Below are positions 23,562 to 37,200 of a DNA stretch of 64,000 bases, piece after piece (the first letter of the stretch is position 1; the number at the start of each line of letters is the position of its first letter). Location: assembly GCA_963082975.1 (NCBI GenBank), contig OY720346.1:34623787-34687786 (forward strand), written 5' to 3'. This stretch comes from Labia minor (Eukaryota > Arthropoda > Insecta > Dermaptera > Spongiphoridae). The notes beneath the pieces are model-generated. The model did not search any database. It was not told where the DNA came from and saw only the letters and a program-made list of their open reading frames with translations. The translations under genes and the position numbers were made by a program.

Positions 23562-25392
23562 TAAATTGCACTTTATTATTAAATTATATCATATTTAGCA
23601 CAATTTAGAGTTCCACAAACATGAAAGACCACTGAGCAAATTTATTGTTATTAATTCACATAATATTTACCATTAAATTTTGAATTAAACCTTTTTTATT
23701 ATTATGAATTACATTTCTAACCACTCATTTTTTATATAATACTAGTATGAATTTGGGAATTTTGAACCAAATGAAGTATTACTTACTATAAGATAACAAA
23801 AAATCTTTATCTTTATAAATAATTAAAAAGTTATACTGAAAAAGATAAAATATGATTCAAAAAACAATAGAAACAATTCTAAATTTAATTAATTTAATTC
23901 TAATATCATTAATTATAAATATTTAAGGATTAATTTAAAAAAAAAAAAATAAATAAATATAAAATTCATTTGAAAAGTTATTTTATTTTTCTAAATCAAA
24001 TATGTACAGGAAAAGGATTGATATAGGATTGTAATCTTAGAAAATAAATTGATAAATTGATTTCTAATATAAATTCATTTTTGTCACTTTTGTTTTTGAT
24101 AAACAAACTATATATACAAAAACAAATTTTGGTTTATTTTTGTTTTAATGGTAAAAGTTTTTCAATCCGATATACTATTTACATTATCTTTTAAGTTTTT
24201 ATATGAATCTTGTCTATCATATTCAAGCTTCGATATTTTTTATGTCTTTCTTTCTCTCTCACTTTTTAACCAGTTTATTCAATTCTCTTGATATGCCATC
24301 CGTTGAATAGTGAAATTTCTTTCGTTATTTTTTTTTTTTATTATTTCCAATTCACTAGATAAATATTTTTATCCATTATATAAATTGTACAAAAGAATTT
24401 TTTTCTTTTTTTTTTTTTTTTTTTAAATTATACTAAAATAAAATCGATCATTTGAATGAAATAGAGAATTGAAATAGAGTAGTAAGAAGATGTGTAGAGG
24501 GAGATGAAATAAGGATTCAAAGTGGGTGGGATAACTTTTATTTTTCTCCATCTGTTCGCTCAGAGATTCAGGAATCTTTTAAAAAATATATACAATCATT
24601 TTATTTTATTATATTTTTTTTTATTTTTTTAAGAGAAGAAGGATGAATAAAAGGGGTTTATATTCAAATATTTGAACTGGAAACATAATCTTTTAGCATG
24701 AATCTGCATAAGGAAAATATTCTAATCGTGTTTGTATTTGTAATGGGGTGAGGGGGATAAAAGTGAAATGGAGAATGCAAAGAGAGAGATAGAGAAAGAG
24801 AGAGAAATGATCAGATTAAAAAATGAATGGGAATTGGTCACGATTGTAATTTGGATCTATTTCTAGTTCCCTCCCTCTCTCACTGCCCCCAAAAAATAGT
24901 GTTTTTCATTTCCTAATTTAAAAAAAATCATCATGAATTTTTTTTAATTTTCTTAATTCACTCTTATATCTTGTCTATCTCTTATATCCTTTAAAAAGAA
25001 ATAATTTTAATAAAAATATAATATCAAAAGATCAAATTCCATTGATAAAAAAGGTGAATAATTGTTATGTGTGAATGCAAAATGAAAATTTGTCTTTTAA
25101 ATGATATAATAAAATATAGATATTAAATAATAAAAATACAAAATTTTATCGATAAAAAAATATTGGGATTCATGGTAATATTAAAATTTTATAAAAATAT
25201 ATAAATATATAAAAATTTTAATTTTATTATGTTTTTATAACATTTTAATTTAATTATATTTTTAACAAAAAATTATTATTTAATAATTCCAGTTACAAAA
25301 ATTGAAAATCAGTGATTATGATAAATTTGTTCAAACTCCAAATATTAGTAAATTATCATCAGATGACACAAATAATTGTTGTCACTAATTAA
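23562..25392. other. AT-rich, GA-rich patches, no gene seen
   Basis: AT-rich DNA with CT-rich (about 24245-24260) and GA-rich tracts (about 24460-24530, 24745-24805). A poly-T run lies near 24408. No coding content was recognised. Confidence 0.5.
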
Positions 25393-26522
25393 GGTAATGG
25401 TGCAATAGAGGACATTTTAAGCGCTCTTGCCACTATTTTCTTTTATAAAACTGAAACCATACTTCTCACAAAAAAAATATTTTGGTTATTATAAAGCTTA
25501 TCTTACCTTTTATCACCAGGATAAATATTTTAAACTTTTATATGAGTTTAAGAGGAAATATAATTTTTTTTCAAAGTAATCAAATAGATGACACCAAAAA
25601 TTTTTGTGGAACCTAATGATGACAATTATGGAACCCAAAGATGATATCTACTTTTTTTCACTTCGCTTGCTCTCTTTATCTTCAACTTATTTATTTACAA
25701 AGTAAAACATTTTTCCAACACCTTGTTGCTGCTTTAACTTTAGTTATAATAAAAAAATCAGGTTTCATATAATGATACATTAGATATATTTATTGGGATT
25801 GATTTTATTTTTAGTTGATAAATAAATTAATAAAATAAAAAATTGATTTTAAACAAATCTTTTTTTAATTATACATTGAGAACAGAGTAATTTAAAAAAA
25901 ATTTCAAAAAAATAGTGTTTGAAGTTCTGGAACAGAAAAAAATTTTCTGACAATGAAAAACCTAAAGATAAAACACAGTGTCACCTTTATTCAGACATGC
26001 AATTTGGTTGAATTATATAAAATTATCTCCTCTTTACAGCTATTAATATAATAGACAATTTTTTTAAAAACCTACTTATAGCTGACATTGCTGTCATCTA
26101 TAGGAAATACAATTTTTAGGGGCACCTATAGATGACACGGTTGATAAAAAAGATACTTTTAAAAATTAGGTGTTTAAATTGAAGTGATTTATATCAATAT
26201 TAAGTCTATTTTATAATATAGTTATTAAATTCTCGATAAATATTAAAATAAAAATATAAAATATTAATTAAGAACATTACTTACCTTAAGGTTATCTTTA
26301 AGATTTGTTGAAAAAATCAATTGATGACGATTCGGTCTGCTTTTCAAGTTAAAAGAAAAAAAATAGAGCGACTTATTGTCTTGTAGGATATCTCATGTGG
26401 TGGAAAAACAAAACTATCATTTAAAAAAAAAAATTCCGCGTATGTTTTAAAATTTGCTTATCTTTTTAGTTTAAATTCAAGTGTCATCTATAGGTGCCAT
26501 GTCATCAATACGTAACATTACC
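25393..26522. mobile_element. Putative TTAA-flanked DNA element with repeated TCATCTATAGG
   Basis: The left boundary reads TTAA-GGTAATGGTGC and the right boundary, reverse-complemented, TTAA-GGTAATGTTACG, giving short inverted ends with TTAA on both sides (25389-25392, 26523-26526), as in piggyBac-type elements. TGTCATCTATAGG (26092-26104) pairs perfectly with CCTATAGATGACA (26125-26137), and a third copy occurs at about 26481-26495. No transposase is recognisable. Ends of 7-9 bp in AT-rich DNA could be chance, but the internal repeats argue for a real unit. Confidence 0.4.
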
Positions 26523-27594
26523 TTAAAAAAAAGAATTTTTATACTATTATATATTTATAATTTAAAAACAAACTAAAATAAAAATTCTACCACACATAAT
26601 TAATTTTTTTTTTTTGTTACAGGTGAGTTGGAGTATTTATTACGTTATACATTATTCACTCTTTATCACTTAATCGGTAAGTAAATAAATAATTAATTTC
26701 TATACAGAAATTTAAAAAATATAGTGAATATTTTTTCAGAAATTTGCTTTAGTTTCTATTTATTTTAACTGTTAAATTAAAATATCTTTTCATAAAAATG
26801 GTAATTTTAAACATTAGATTTAAATTTATAATATGTATGTATATATTTATTTAATATTCTATATTATATCCTTTTTTTCAGAAAATTATTATGGATAATA
26901 TTTTAATAATTAAAATTATTGAATATTATATATGTAATTAAATTCTTGCTATTTATGAGTGTTTAAATCGCAATTATCGAGATTAATTCTAAATAAAATA
27001 AATATATAAATAAATAACAAACAAGACAAGAAATAATTGAATTAAGTAGAAATGAAAACAAAACACAAAAACTGGATTTTTTCCAAGGCTGCTTGTTGTT
27101 TCTGATTTTATTTGAACAAGAATATTTTATTATTCTGTTTAAAATAGGAATCCATTTCAATTACACATTACTATATCCGATGAATTATCAATTTACCATT
27201 CTAGTGTATTAAAATTTGATGTTTCTTTAAAATCAAATTAAATTATATTATTTTTCTAGTTTTTATGTATGAAATATATCATCGTATTTGGAAGAGGCTT
27301 AGTTTAGGTTGGGTTATTAAAAAATCTGTTTATTATTAATAGAAAATAGCAAAGTGCATCTTGCAAATGTTGATCAGGTAACAAGTAAATGAGAATTCAT
27401 TAAGATTAAAATAAAATATTAATTTATAATAAAATTAACTTTAATGATGAAAGAAATTAATATAATTATAATAGGTATCATGAGAAATGATATCTTATAA
27501 ATTAATCATAAAATAAAGTTCATTTATTTTAATGATTTTAATTATCAGATTTTATATTTGTTTAGCAATTGCAATTTTAAAAGAGTCTACCACT
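26523..27594. other. AT-rich, no gene seen
   Basis: Only AT-rich sequence; nothing recognisable. A short complex stretch at 27290-27380 has no identity. Confidence 0.5.
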
Positions 27595-27925
27595 TAGCTT
27601 TTCATGCAATTATATAGTGTTGATGGGCAGGTGGGTGTCCTCTTTATATCTCTTCATTCAATGAGATGTCCTATTGAAGGCTTGATGGGCATCATCCGTA
27701 TGTGCGGTTATTGCATTGGTCCATCGTTCAGGGATGACTACTAGATGCTTGTTTCTCTTATCACTCCAAAACTCACCTCTCTATTCAGTTCTCCCTAATT
27801 TTAAGAAACATATGTCATGTAATTTATTATTACTTGAAAAGATAACACAATGTCCCATGTCATCAAGCGATCCTATTTCAATTAGTTTGTTCGCTTTTTG
27901 GGTATTTGTTCTAGATGGACGAATA
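27595..27925 (-). pseudogene. Degenerate retroelement-like coding remnant
   Basis: The minus strand stays readable in one frame for about 110 codons with only two stops and normal amino-acid composition. Recognisable pieces are HCVIFSSNNKLHDICFLKLG and NKHLVVIPERWTNAITAHTD, then HQAFNRTSH and MKRYKEDTH. The pattern 'vvIP..w...i...h...H..f.rT' resembles the zinc-binding segment at the start of LTR-retrotransposon integrases. That match is weak and made by eye. The opposite-strand frame from 27716 is a shadow. Confidence 0.35.
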
Positions 27926-29159
27926 TGACGATGCCAATATTTGTTTAAATTATTATTTATGTCATCTTTATGAAATTCCCTTAGTGAAAGTCTATTTTTA
28001 TATATATATATATGATCATATATTATAATATGTATGGTAACATTATATAAAAAGCATATTAACTGAGGATATGCACGTCTAGACGATAGGGGGTGCTAAG
28101 AACTTTCGATTTCAGAATAGCCATAAAAATAGAATATACACATAAATTAAAGAAAACATGTAGAGATTAATTGTTTTTTTATTTTTGATTAATGTAATGA
28201 AATATATAATAATATATAATACGTACCAATGTATAAGCAAGTAAAAAATTAGAATGTATGTGTTTTTGTAAGGTGAATGGAAGTAAGGAGAGTAAAATAA
28301 GAGGGCTGGTATAACGATATCCATCTCTTTTAGTTGTCAATTAATTCTGAAGCGCTGCCTCTTATCTTCAAGTGGATCAATTTTAATATTATAGCCTACA
28401 GTGATATTCAAAATAATTAGTATATTAGTTAAAAGACGAGTGCCATCAAGCATTTGGAAACAAGATCGATTACTAAAAGCAACAAGGGCCTCTTATGAAA
28501 TTATAATTGATTGGATACAATAAATAAATAAATAATATTTAGTTATTCTAAATAATAGAAAATATATAAATTAATTTTGTAATCATTTCATCAAAAAACA
28601 TAATTGACACGAGAATAGTAAATAAATCTTATTATCAATTGGAATAGATAATATAATATATATTTTATTTATAATATAAATATAAATATATAAATAGAAA
28701 TTTATTATAAGCTTATTATTTCTATGTCGAGATTATATATATAAATATATATTTATTTATTTATCATTGGTAAAAATAATAATAATGTTATTTAAAGAAA
28801 ACCCATTAAGTGGTGTTTTATTTAGACATTAAAGGGGTATAACAATAGGAATGCATCCCCTTTACTATCTCTCTCAGCTATAAATTATAGGTATAATAGA
28901 AATTTTAATTTTTTTTAGACCAACTAGATAAACCGTAGAAAAACGAATAGTACCTAACATTAATGACACAAATAAACATAAAGTGGTGATCAAAAAGTAT
29001 TACTTATCGATATATTTTACAATATGTACAAAATTGATGTATGAAAGTTTATTATAGATTATTTTACAGAATTTTACAGCATTTTATAGAAAATGTATCA
29101 GGAAAAAACACCTAAATTGTTTTTGTAAAGAGTGGCAACAAAATAATAAATATATGAAC
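27926..29159. other. AT-rich, with CGTCTAGACG palindrome
   Basis: No gene is seen. CGTCTAGACG at 28076-28085 contains GTCTAGAC, the classical palindromic Smad-binding sequence, next to GATAGGGGGTGC. More complex patches at 28330-28500 are unidentified. The rest is AT-rich. Confidence 0.4.
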
Positions 29160-29198
29160 AAACAATACCTCCCTTACTATCGTCGGTCGGTAAAAATT
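29160..29198 (+). mobile_element. Terminal fragment of repeat family R1
   Basis: CAATACCTCCCTTACTATCG followed by TCGGTCGGTAAAAATT is identical to the last 39 bp or so of the R1 copy at 49720-49989. Nothing upstream matches, so this is a severely 5'-truncated copy. Such truncation is typical of target-primed retrotransposition and supports reading this end as the 3' end. Confidence 0.7.
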
Positions 29199-32100
29199 TA
29201 ATTTAAATCAAAATGTAAACGAATTTTGAAAGATATAAGGAAAAAATAAAAATAATAAAATTGTGTGGTTTTAATAATTTAAATTTTTAATATTTATGAA
29301 TAAAAGGGATTAAGAGTAGTCAATAAAGTTTTAATAAAATTTTAATTTGAACTCTCATATATTATCTACTATAGGTATAGTCTATTAGTAAAAGTTGTTA
29401 AATTATTTATTAATTATTTATTTATTAACCTGAAATTCATTCATCGGTTTTAATATTCGTATAGCATGTTCATTAATTATTTCGAATTAAAAAAAAATTC
29501 AAATTATTTAAGTTTTTAATCATTTTATTTAAAATTTCAAATATATATATACAGTTTGTCATTTTAAGTTTACAGTATATCTATATTATTAAAGCTTTGG
29601 TGGTTGTTTTTATTTATAACGGAATTTTGTAAATAAAACCACATATTGATATTTGTTATTGAAAATTTATTCAAAAAATACAAACATATACACAACGTTT
29701 CGATTGCTACTTCTGCAATCGTATGGTATTCCGTTATAAGTATATCTATATCTCCAAAATTATAAGAAATGCAATGTTAATAAAATTAACGAGCGATTGC
29801 AAACAAAAATTTACTCAATATATACATAATTTAAAATTAATAAATATTTTTTATTACAATCCTACAAAATTTCAACAATATATATGTTCTTAACTTAATT
29901 TGTAAATTTAAATATACATTAATTTATTTTAAATTTAGTTCTACAAAGGTTGACTTGGAAAAAAAAGGATGAATATATTATAATATTATATATATTATTA
30001 TATTATTATTATTATCATATTATAATATATTATATTATAAATAAATTCTCTATCTATATATCTATACATATTTAATCTCTTAATCCCTTTGGATGGACCA
30101 CAGGGTATCAATTAGAATTAAACCCAATCAGGTCTTTAGTAGAGAGTAAATATTGTAAAAATATTATAGTAGTTACTTTTTATTTAAATGTTTTTATATG
30201 TGTATGTAAATTATAATGAAAATATCATTTAATAATTACTTAAGAACTATCTTTTATTCCATTAACTTAACAAAATAATAAAACTTAAATAGATTTCTCA
30301 GTGGATAACATTTATATCGTTTATTATTATTATTAATATTTTTTTTTCTCTTAATTAATGGTTAAATTTTTCCATCTATTTTTTGGATTCAGGTTGTAAG
30401 TGGATGTTGGAAAGAGATAGAGAGAGTGAGAGAGTGATCATTCTGTACAGAAGGCTAGTTGCACGCAGCACTCATCAAAGCACCGGTTGGTTGCTCAATA
30501 AAATAAATTAATTCTATTTACATTTTCATTCTCTCTGAGTGAATGAATTTTTTTAATGTATGTATATTCTCCATCTTCAGCTACTTCTTCCCATAACCTT
30601 GAACTAGAAGTAATAATAAATTATAAAGAGAGAGAGAGGGGGAGTGAGGTAATATTATTAATATTATTATTATTATTAATTTTTTAAAAAATTATACCTA
30701 CATATTTAAATAAAAATGAAAAACAGGCTTCAAATTTTAATGTAAATCTCATTGGAATGTTTTTTTTTTATTACTATATTTCTTTTTCATTAAAATACAC
30801 TTTTTTATCTAAATGATTGATTTAATCTTTCTCACGATAATTTTTTTTTTATTAATTTAATCTATATATTATTTTGTTGAAGCTGTAATAAATCGTTTTA
30901 AAATATAGTAATTTTAATATATATTGTAGAGGAAAAGAGTAATTATTTCATTTACTTCTAAATATGAAATGATAGAAGATTCAGAGGTTACCCTTTAATA
31001 CATAATTAGTTTTTTCATGAATTGAAGATAAAAAAAATATTGATTATAAGTTGATTTAATGGGTAAACTAATAGATAATAAACGAATATTAAATTAATCA
31101 GGTGATTAGAGGCCTTAAAGAGGTATTAATAATATTAAAAACAAAATTTATATTTTTATAAAATTTTTAGATTTTTTTTTTTATTTATTGAAAACGTATA
31201 AATACAAGTACAAAATATATGTATTGAATTATTTGGAATAAAGATTAAAAATTAAACACATTTATCATACTTCTCTTGATATTTCTTTAAAATTTGATGA
31301 ATAATTGGTAATAACACTCGCTTAGTAATTCTTTCAGTTGCTTTTTAGTTAATGCTGATTGGTGTTACGAATTTTAAATTGGAATATAATTAATCATGTA
31401 TGTTATTATGTTGTTCAGAATATTGAAAAATTGTTAATTTAGGATGCTTCGATTCTGGTATTCTACAAATTTCCAAAATTCAGTAATCGACTTATATTTT
31501 AATTGTAGAGTTCGATCTTCTTGCATCCCCATTAATTCTATATAATTCTCCAGATGCTTTTTGGTTCATAATTTTTATTGATAATTGAAAATTCACCTTG
31601 AATTATGTTAATTTCAAATGAAATCAGAAAAAAAATGAAGAGACAATTTAAAATAGTTTAAATCTTGATATTTATTTTGGAGTTCCAACAATATTCCTTC
31701 TAGCTTTTTTATATACTCGTTGAGTTTTTTTTTTATTTAATTTTGGAACAAATTTTTTTTAATTATTTAAAATTTAATGTCCTTTTGAAAAAGTTGTCAG
31801 ACATTTTAAAATATATACATACGGACAATAATAAATTTTTTAACTCGAAATTGAAAAGGAAACTCGAGTACATTTATTGAGAGCCACAAAATTAGGAAAT
31901 CTTAAAAAAAAAAAATATTGAAATGAGAATAAAACATTCATAAATATTTTAATTCATAAATGTTAATTTCAATTTAATAATTAAAATAAAAATATATATA
32001 AAGTTTTTATTTAACTTTTTCAAAATTACCTAAATAGATTTATAATTCTTTAATTTGCATTATCAAATAAAAATATAAAATAAAAATATAAAAGAAATAT

Positions 32101-33685
32101 AATTTAATTTAAGTAATTAATTAATAATCATTAATCTTTTATGTTATCATTAATTATTAATTATAATTAAGATATACTTAATATTATTAAATAATTAATA
32201 ATATATTTAATAAATATAAGGTCGGTACTTATTATTCCTTATGGATTGTGAATATTGTTTTGAGATGTATATATAATGACGCATTTCTGTCTTTTTGCTT
32301 AAATTAATTATCAACTACGATGAAAATATCTTTAGTATTGATTTTTTTTTGTATTATTAATTTATTTATCCAATTATTGAATTTGCTTTATTGATAATAA
32401 AATCGATACCATCTCATATGGTGTTAGGATGCCGAAAGACCATACTACGAAATCAATACTTATAATAATAATAATGAGAATAATATGGAAATTTGTCAAT
32501 TATTTAAAGGCATTGATAAATAGATACGCGTAGGTTTTTATATTAAAATTCTTCCAAAATATTTCCTTATTATGATTATAAGCATTTTTTTTTATTAAAT
32601 ATATCGGTGAATAAAATATATTTATATATATCTTCATTCTTTTTATATACTCGTATATATATATTTTAGTGAAGCCCAAAAATGGTTAAATGAAATTTTA
32701 AAATAGAAAAAAATAAAAATAAAAAAAGAGATACACAGATAGGTATATTAACAAGCTCTCTAGGTATTAAATTTTATTATCTTAATACTTTCTCTTTTTG
32801 AATAAAATAAAAAAAAAAATTTAAAAGCTCAAATGTTGTTCATTCTATTTCACTCTGCTTCTCAATCTCTATCTCTTTCTCTCTCTCCTAGAAAAATGCT
32901 AGAACTAGTAACAAATCATAGGATTTTATGGTCAATATACTTTTTACTCTTTTAAAATCATCCAGGTTTATTTTGATAATAAAATAGAAATAGTAATAGG
33001 ATTATATATTTAATATTTTATATATAATTATATAAACAGAAAAAGAGAGAGAGAAAATATATTTCCAAATGTTTTTTTATTAATTTGATATTTCATTTTT
33101 TTAGTATTCAGTTTTGAGTCATTTATTTGAAACAATCTATAAATAAACTATTCTATATAAACATAAGACTAACTTTCTATATTTTTATTTTTATATTTGA
33201 GTATACTCTAAAATCCCACTCATTTATTACGAAAAAAAAAAATTGTCATAATATATTAAAATTTAATCAATAAAAGCTTATTAAGTTTTGGTTTAGGGAA
33301 GAAATGAAAGGGAACTTTATATTCAATATTTATAATTAATAGTAATTTTTTAAATAAATTTATTATTAAAAATACATATATTATATATATTTATTTTACA
33401 GTAATCGCAGTTTTCAAAATTTTACATTTATTATTATTATTATTGTTATTAATAATATTATAAAATGTGAAGTGAAGTTGAAGTTGTTTTTGAAGGTTAT
33501 TTTTGGAGAAACCAATTGGGAAAATAGAAGAAAAGAATAATACTCGTATGAGAGAACTATATAAGATAGCTATCTGATATTTTAAGAGAGGTTATAAGTA
33601 AATGGCTTCTGCAGCCAAGATTCAGTTCAATTTACTATTACTTGATTGTTGTACAAAGTCATATTTATATATTAAAGTATTAAAA
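29199..33685. other. AT-rich desert, minor patches
   Basis: No gene is recognised. A patch at 30395-30500 (GGCTAGTTGCACGCAGC, CACCGGTTGG) lies between GA-rich tracts (30415-30440, 30625-30645). The segment 32216-32262 matches 55843-55890, linking it to the flank of family S. A small element at 29614-29739 is listed separately. The remainder is AT-rich with TA repeats. Confidence 0.5.
29614..29739. repeat. Small inverted-repeat element with CGAAACG core
   Basis: The ends TTATAACGGAAT (29614-29625) and ATTCCGTTATAA (29728-29739) are perfect 12-bp inverted repeats. The minus strand contains GATTGCAGAAGTAGCAATC, itself a hairpin, followed directly by GAAACGTTGTGTATATG. The hairpin-GAAACG arrangement resembles the 'GAAGATG...CGAAACG' retroelement motif at 3413-3448 and a GAGGTGATCGAAACG motif at 36718-36733. 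Confidence 0.5.
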
Positions 33686-33978
33686 CAGTGGTTCCCAAAC
33701 TTATTTGTCCAAGCGCCCCCTTTCCAGAAAACAATTTACTCAGCGCCCCCTGGAAATTAACTTTTTTTAAATTTAATAACAATTAAACAGAAAGATAAAT
33801 GTACCTATTCTCAAAATATTATAAATAAAGGTGTAAATTAGAAACATTGAAATTATGTATCTATTTATTGGACTCAGGATAGAAAAGTAATATACAAGTA
33901 ATTTTCCCTAAATGCACCTGTGGCCATCACCGCCCCCCCCCCCCTGGATTGCTGCAACACCCACTTTGGGAATCACTG
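33686..33978. mobile_element. Non-autonomous hAT-type element, TIR CAGTGRTTCCCAAA
   Basis: The left end is CAGTGGTTCCCAAAC and the right end, reverse-complemented, CAGTGATTCCCAAAG. Perfect 8-bp duplications TATTAAAA lie at 33678-33685 and 33979-33986. GCGCCCCC repeats follow the left end and a run of about 14 C precedes the right one. It is 293 bp with no transposase. The end motif is the widespread 'CAGNGGTTCNCAA' type of Buster/Charlie-related hAT elements. Confidence 0.9.
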
Positions 33979-33986
33979 TATTAAAA

Positions 33987-34779
33987 GAACAAAAAGAAAG
34001 CAAGTATCTTTTTAAACTGTTCAACAAAATTAATTTTAAAAATTACTTCATATCATTTAAAAAAAAAATGAATGAAATGGCTGTTCCATATTAATTAATT
34101 AATCTGTAAATTCAAGGATTTACACACAAACACACATACACATATAAAGAGAAAAAAACATTGATTGTGATTTATATATTACGGCTTAAAATTTATTTCA
34201 CAAAATAAAAACGTGTGAGAATTTTTCTTCTTTTTTTTTATTGAACATAAAATATACATATTTACTCACTAATTAATTTGTACATTAATTTTGTTTTTCT
34301 ATCTAACTATTTATTTCAAATTGATAAATTTAAAGAAAGATTAATACAATAAAATAATATAATATATATAATATAAAAAAAATATAATGGCATATCATAT
34401 ACAAATAATTATACTACTATTCTAGTAATTGATTGATTGATATTGATATTGTATTATTTATTATGATAAAGTTAAAAAATCAAAGTAAATATGAGATTGT
34501 TGTCTAATATTCAGTATATTAGAACTTATTCGAGATTTGAATCAAAATTTCATAAAAGCTTAATTTCTCCCACCATGGAATTATTTAAAAAAAATAAACC
34601 AATATTTAATAGTTTCATTAGAAAAATATATTTTAACATTATATTCTTCAAATATATTTATAATAAGTATATGTGGAGAGGGATAAAAGGGATGATAACA
34701 TATTTAAAAAAAAATTTTAATCTAAATAGTATAGTATATTTATAATATATAGAGAATGATTTGATGCTGGTGAATTAAT
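33987..34779. other. AT-rich, no gene seen
   Basis: AT-rich DNA only. The 84-codon frame at 34491-34745 is rich in I/N/K/Y/F, has no recognisable motif, and is treated as chance. Confidence 0.5.
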
Positions 34780-35340
34780 GAGGCGGCCGGTTTGCCTCGC
34801 TTCATGACACAAAAGTAGATAATAAATAATTTAGTAGCAACAGCAGCGCTAGAACAAGCAAACGGCTTGAATAAATAAATAAGTAAATAAATAAATGAAA
34901 CATTTTTAATCTTGTGTGTGCGTTTAGTTTTTAAATAATTACTAAATATCCTCTCTCTCTCTCTCTCTTCATCTTTCTTTTTTGTCGTTCTTTTCTTGTT
35001 CACGAAAGAAAAAAAAATGGAATACAGATTTTGAGATAAATATTTTCTTCGACCTTCATTGAGGGGAAACGGAAGCGGAGGATTTGAAGAGTGTCGATCG
35101 GAGAGTTGCTTGAATGGTAGGAGAACAAGAGTGTGTATAAGAGAAAGAGAGAGAGAGTAAGAGGAATCATGGGTTTTTTAAGAGAGAGGGGCCTCTTGAG
35201 CATTTACTCTCTCCAATGTAAATGAGAGAATTACATACAAAAATCAAATGAGGGGTTAAAAAGAAAAAAATCTGAAAGAGGGGGGGGAAAGATTGGAGTG
35301 AAAGAGAGGGAGAGAGAGAGAGGTGAAGGAAAAAAAAATT
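34780..35340. other. GC- and GA-rich island
   Basis: GAGGCGGCCGGTTTGCC (about 34780-34797) opens a more complex stretch with CAACAGCAGCGCTAG, (CT)n at 34951-34968, GGGGAAACGGAAGCGGAGG (about 35062-35080), and several GAGAGA tracts up to 35340. GAGA-rich DNA is typical of insect promoters and Polycomb-type elements, but the tracts may be plain microsatellites. No coding frame is supported. Confidence 0.3.
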
Positions 35341-37009
35341 AAAGGGGGAAACTCGTTTTTACATGAGCATACCTTTTTATTCCTATTAATTTAACAAGAA
35401 ATGTGTATGAGTGAGAGAGAGAGAGAGGCAGATAGATAAATTAAAATTAAATACATTTATAAACATTTTAATAAAAAGTATAAAAATGTAACTGGTTCTA
35501 TGAATTTTTCCCATCTATTTCATAATCTATGCATAATACATAAAGTATATATTTAAAGAAGGGTTTCACAATCATTTCTTTAATCATTCTAACATATTAT
35601 ATCAAAATTTTTATTATTAAATTATCTTAGATGAAACAGAATTCAAGAATCCGGGTTTATTATTGATATTCTAAAAAATATAAATTTCTCAAGAAATCGT
35701 TAAATATTAATTTTTTTTTATTTTATTTTTATAATTATAATATTTATATATTTACTAGGTATATATATGATATCTTTAACATTCTATATTTTCAGTCATT
35801 AAATTAAATAAATACGATGTAGTAGTGATTTCTCTATTAAGGGTAGCTGCTGAAAACAAAAGTTCACGTAAGGGGAAGATTACAAAGCACTAAAATAGAT
35901 ACTCTTACTCTTATCTTTAAAATGATATCTATTTGGAAGATTTATGCATATAATTTAAAATTTAACTGTGAAAAAACCTTTTTAATTATTGAATGCGCAT
36001 AAAGTAGATAAATTAAATATTTTGAAATTACTAATTGATCAAATTTATATTACTTTTATTAAATTTTCACATTATTTAGGATTACAAAATATTATTTTAA
36101 TATGTTAATATAAAATACTTAATTTCAACATCTATTTTATTTTTAAATATTTAAATTATTTACTTATTATAACAATTTTTTTTTATTCATTGATTTTTAA
36201 ATTATTTAAAAATAATTTTTTATTATTATTATATTAAATATTATTATTAATAATAATTTTATTATTTCTTCTTTAAACTATAAAGTTGAATCTAAAATAC
36301 ATTGGTTTTATTTCAAAATAAAGAAGATGTGATTTTACTAATAATAGATGATGTAATAATTAATTTTAATATAATTATATTGCCTCTCATTATTGGACAA
36401 AGATCGTATTTATCCTATTCGTAGAATCAGTGATATATATAGTAAAGTTAATATTATTTATAACTCATAAAAAAACTAATTTTTTTTTTTTACAAAATAT
36501 TATGTTCTATTCGTTGTTCTTGTTATTTATGACACTTAACAAATATTTTATACAACTTTAAATTTATTCTTTATTTTATTTATTTATTCATTTATTTAAA
36601 ACTTTTCTGAAAATATGATATTAAAAGTTCATTTATATAATAAATATTTTTTGGAAAAGATGTTGAGTTAAGCGCCTGGAATGTATGCAAACGAACCAAC
36701 GACCACAACACTTCCAAGAGGTGATCGAAACGTTTTATAAACTAATTTAACCAATAAACTCCTAAAATTTTTTGTTTATTTCTATTTTAGCATACTCGGA
36801 TTGCCTATCACCTCGTAAATGAATAAAAAAATTGATTGTCTATTTGATTTTACAACTTTACGGTAGTCAAACTTGTCAGTTATTTTCATTAATGAAATTT
36901 TCATAAACATTAAAATTTGTACAAAATTATGTATTATTTAGGATTTATATCTCTAAGCTAATTAATCTCTATTTAGAGACAACGAGAATTTAATTGAAGC
37001 ACAAAGATT
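35341..37009. other. AT-rich; one patch with a GATCGAAACG motif
   Basis: Mostly AT-rich. A patch at 36655-36830 includes AAGCGCCTGGAATG and GAGGTGATCGAAACG, and ends near TGCCTATCACCTCG, whose GAGGTGAT complement suggests a foldback. No gene is seen. Confidence 0.4.
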
Positions 37010-37200
37010 TCGTTATCCTCTCTCTCCCTCTCTCTCTCTTTCTGTCTCTTTCACTCCCCTTTGACGAATGCATTCATCGAACTGATAAACGAACCAAATT
37101 CGATCAGTCAGTCCATCAACACAGAGAGAAGGGTTATTTTTTTCTGTTACATTAAACCAGGAGGCATTAAAGGGGTTGAGGAACCAGAATAAATCCAAAT
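37010..37200. other. Complex island beside (CT)n
   Basis: A CT-rich tract (37015-37045) leads into balanced sequence (GACGAATGCATTCATCG, TCGATCAGTCAGTCCATC, GGAGGCATTAAAGGGG). GAATGCATTC is a 10-bp palindrome. No coding or repeat signature was found; it is a candidate regulatory block. Confidence 0.25.

Noticed and set aside
30425-30500. GCTTTGATGAG on the minus strand, resembling the 3' part of miR-2 family microRNAs
   Set aside because: The TATCACAGCC 5' seed region is absent and no precursor hairpin forms.
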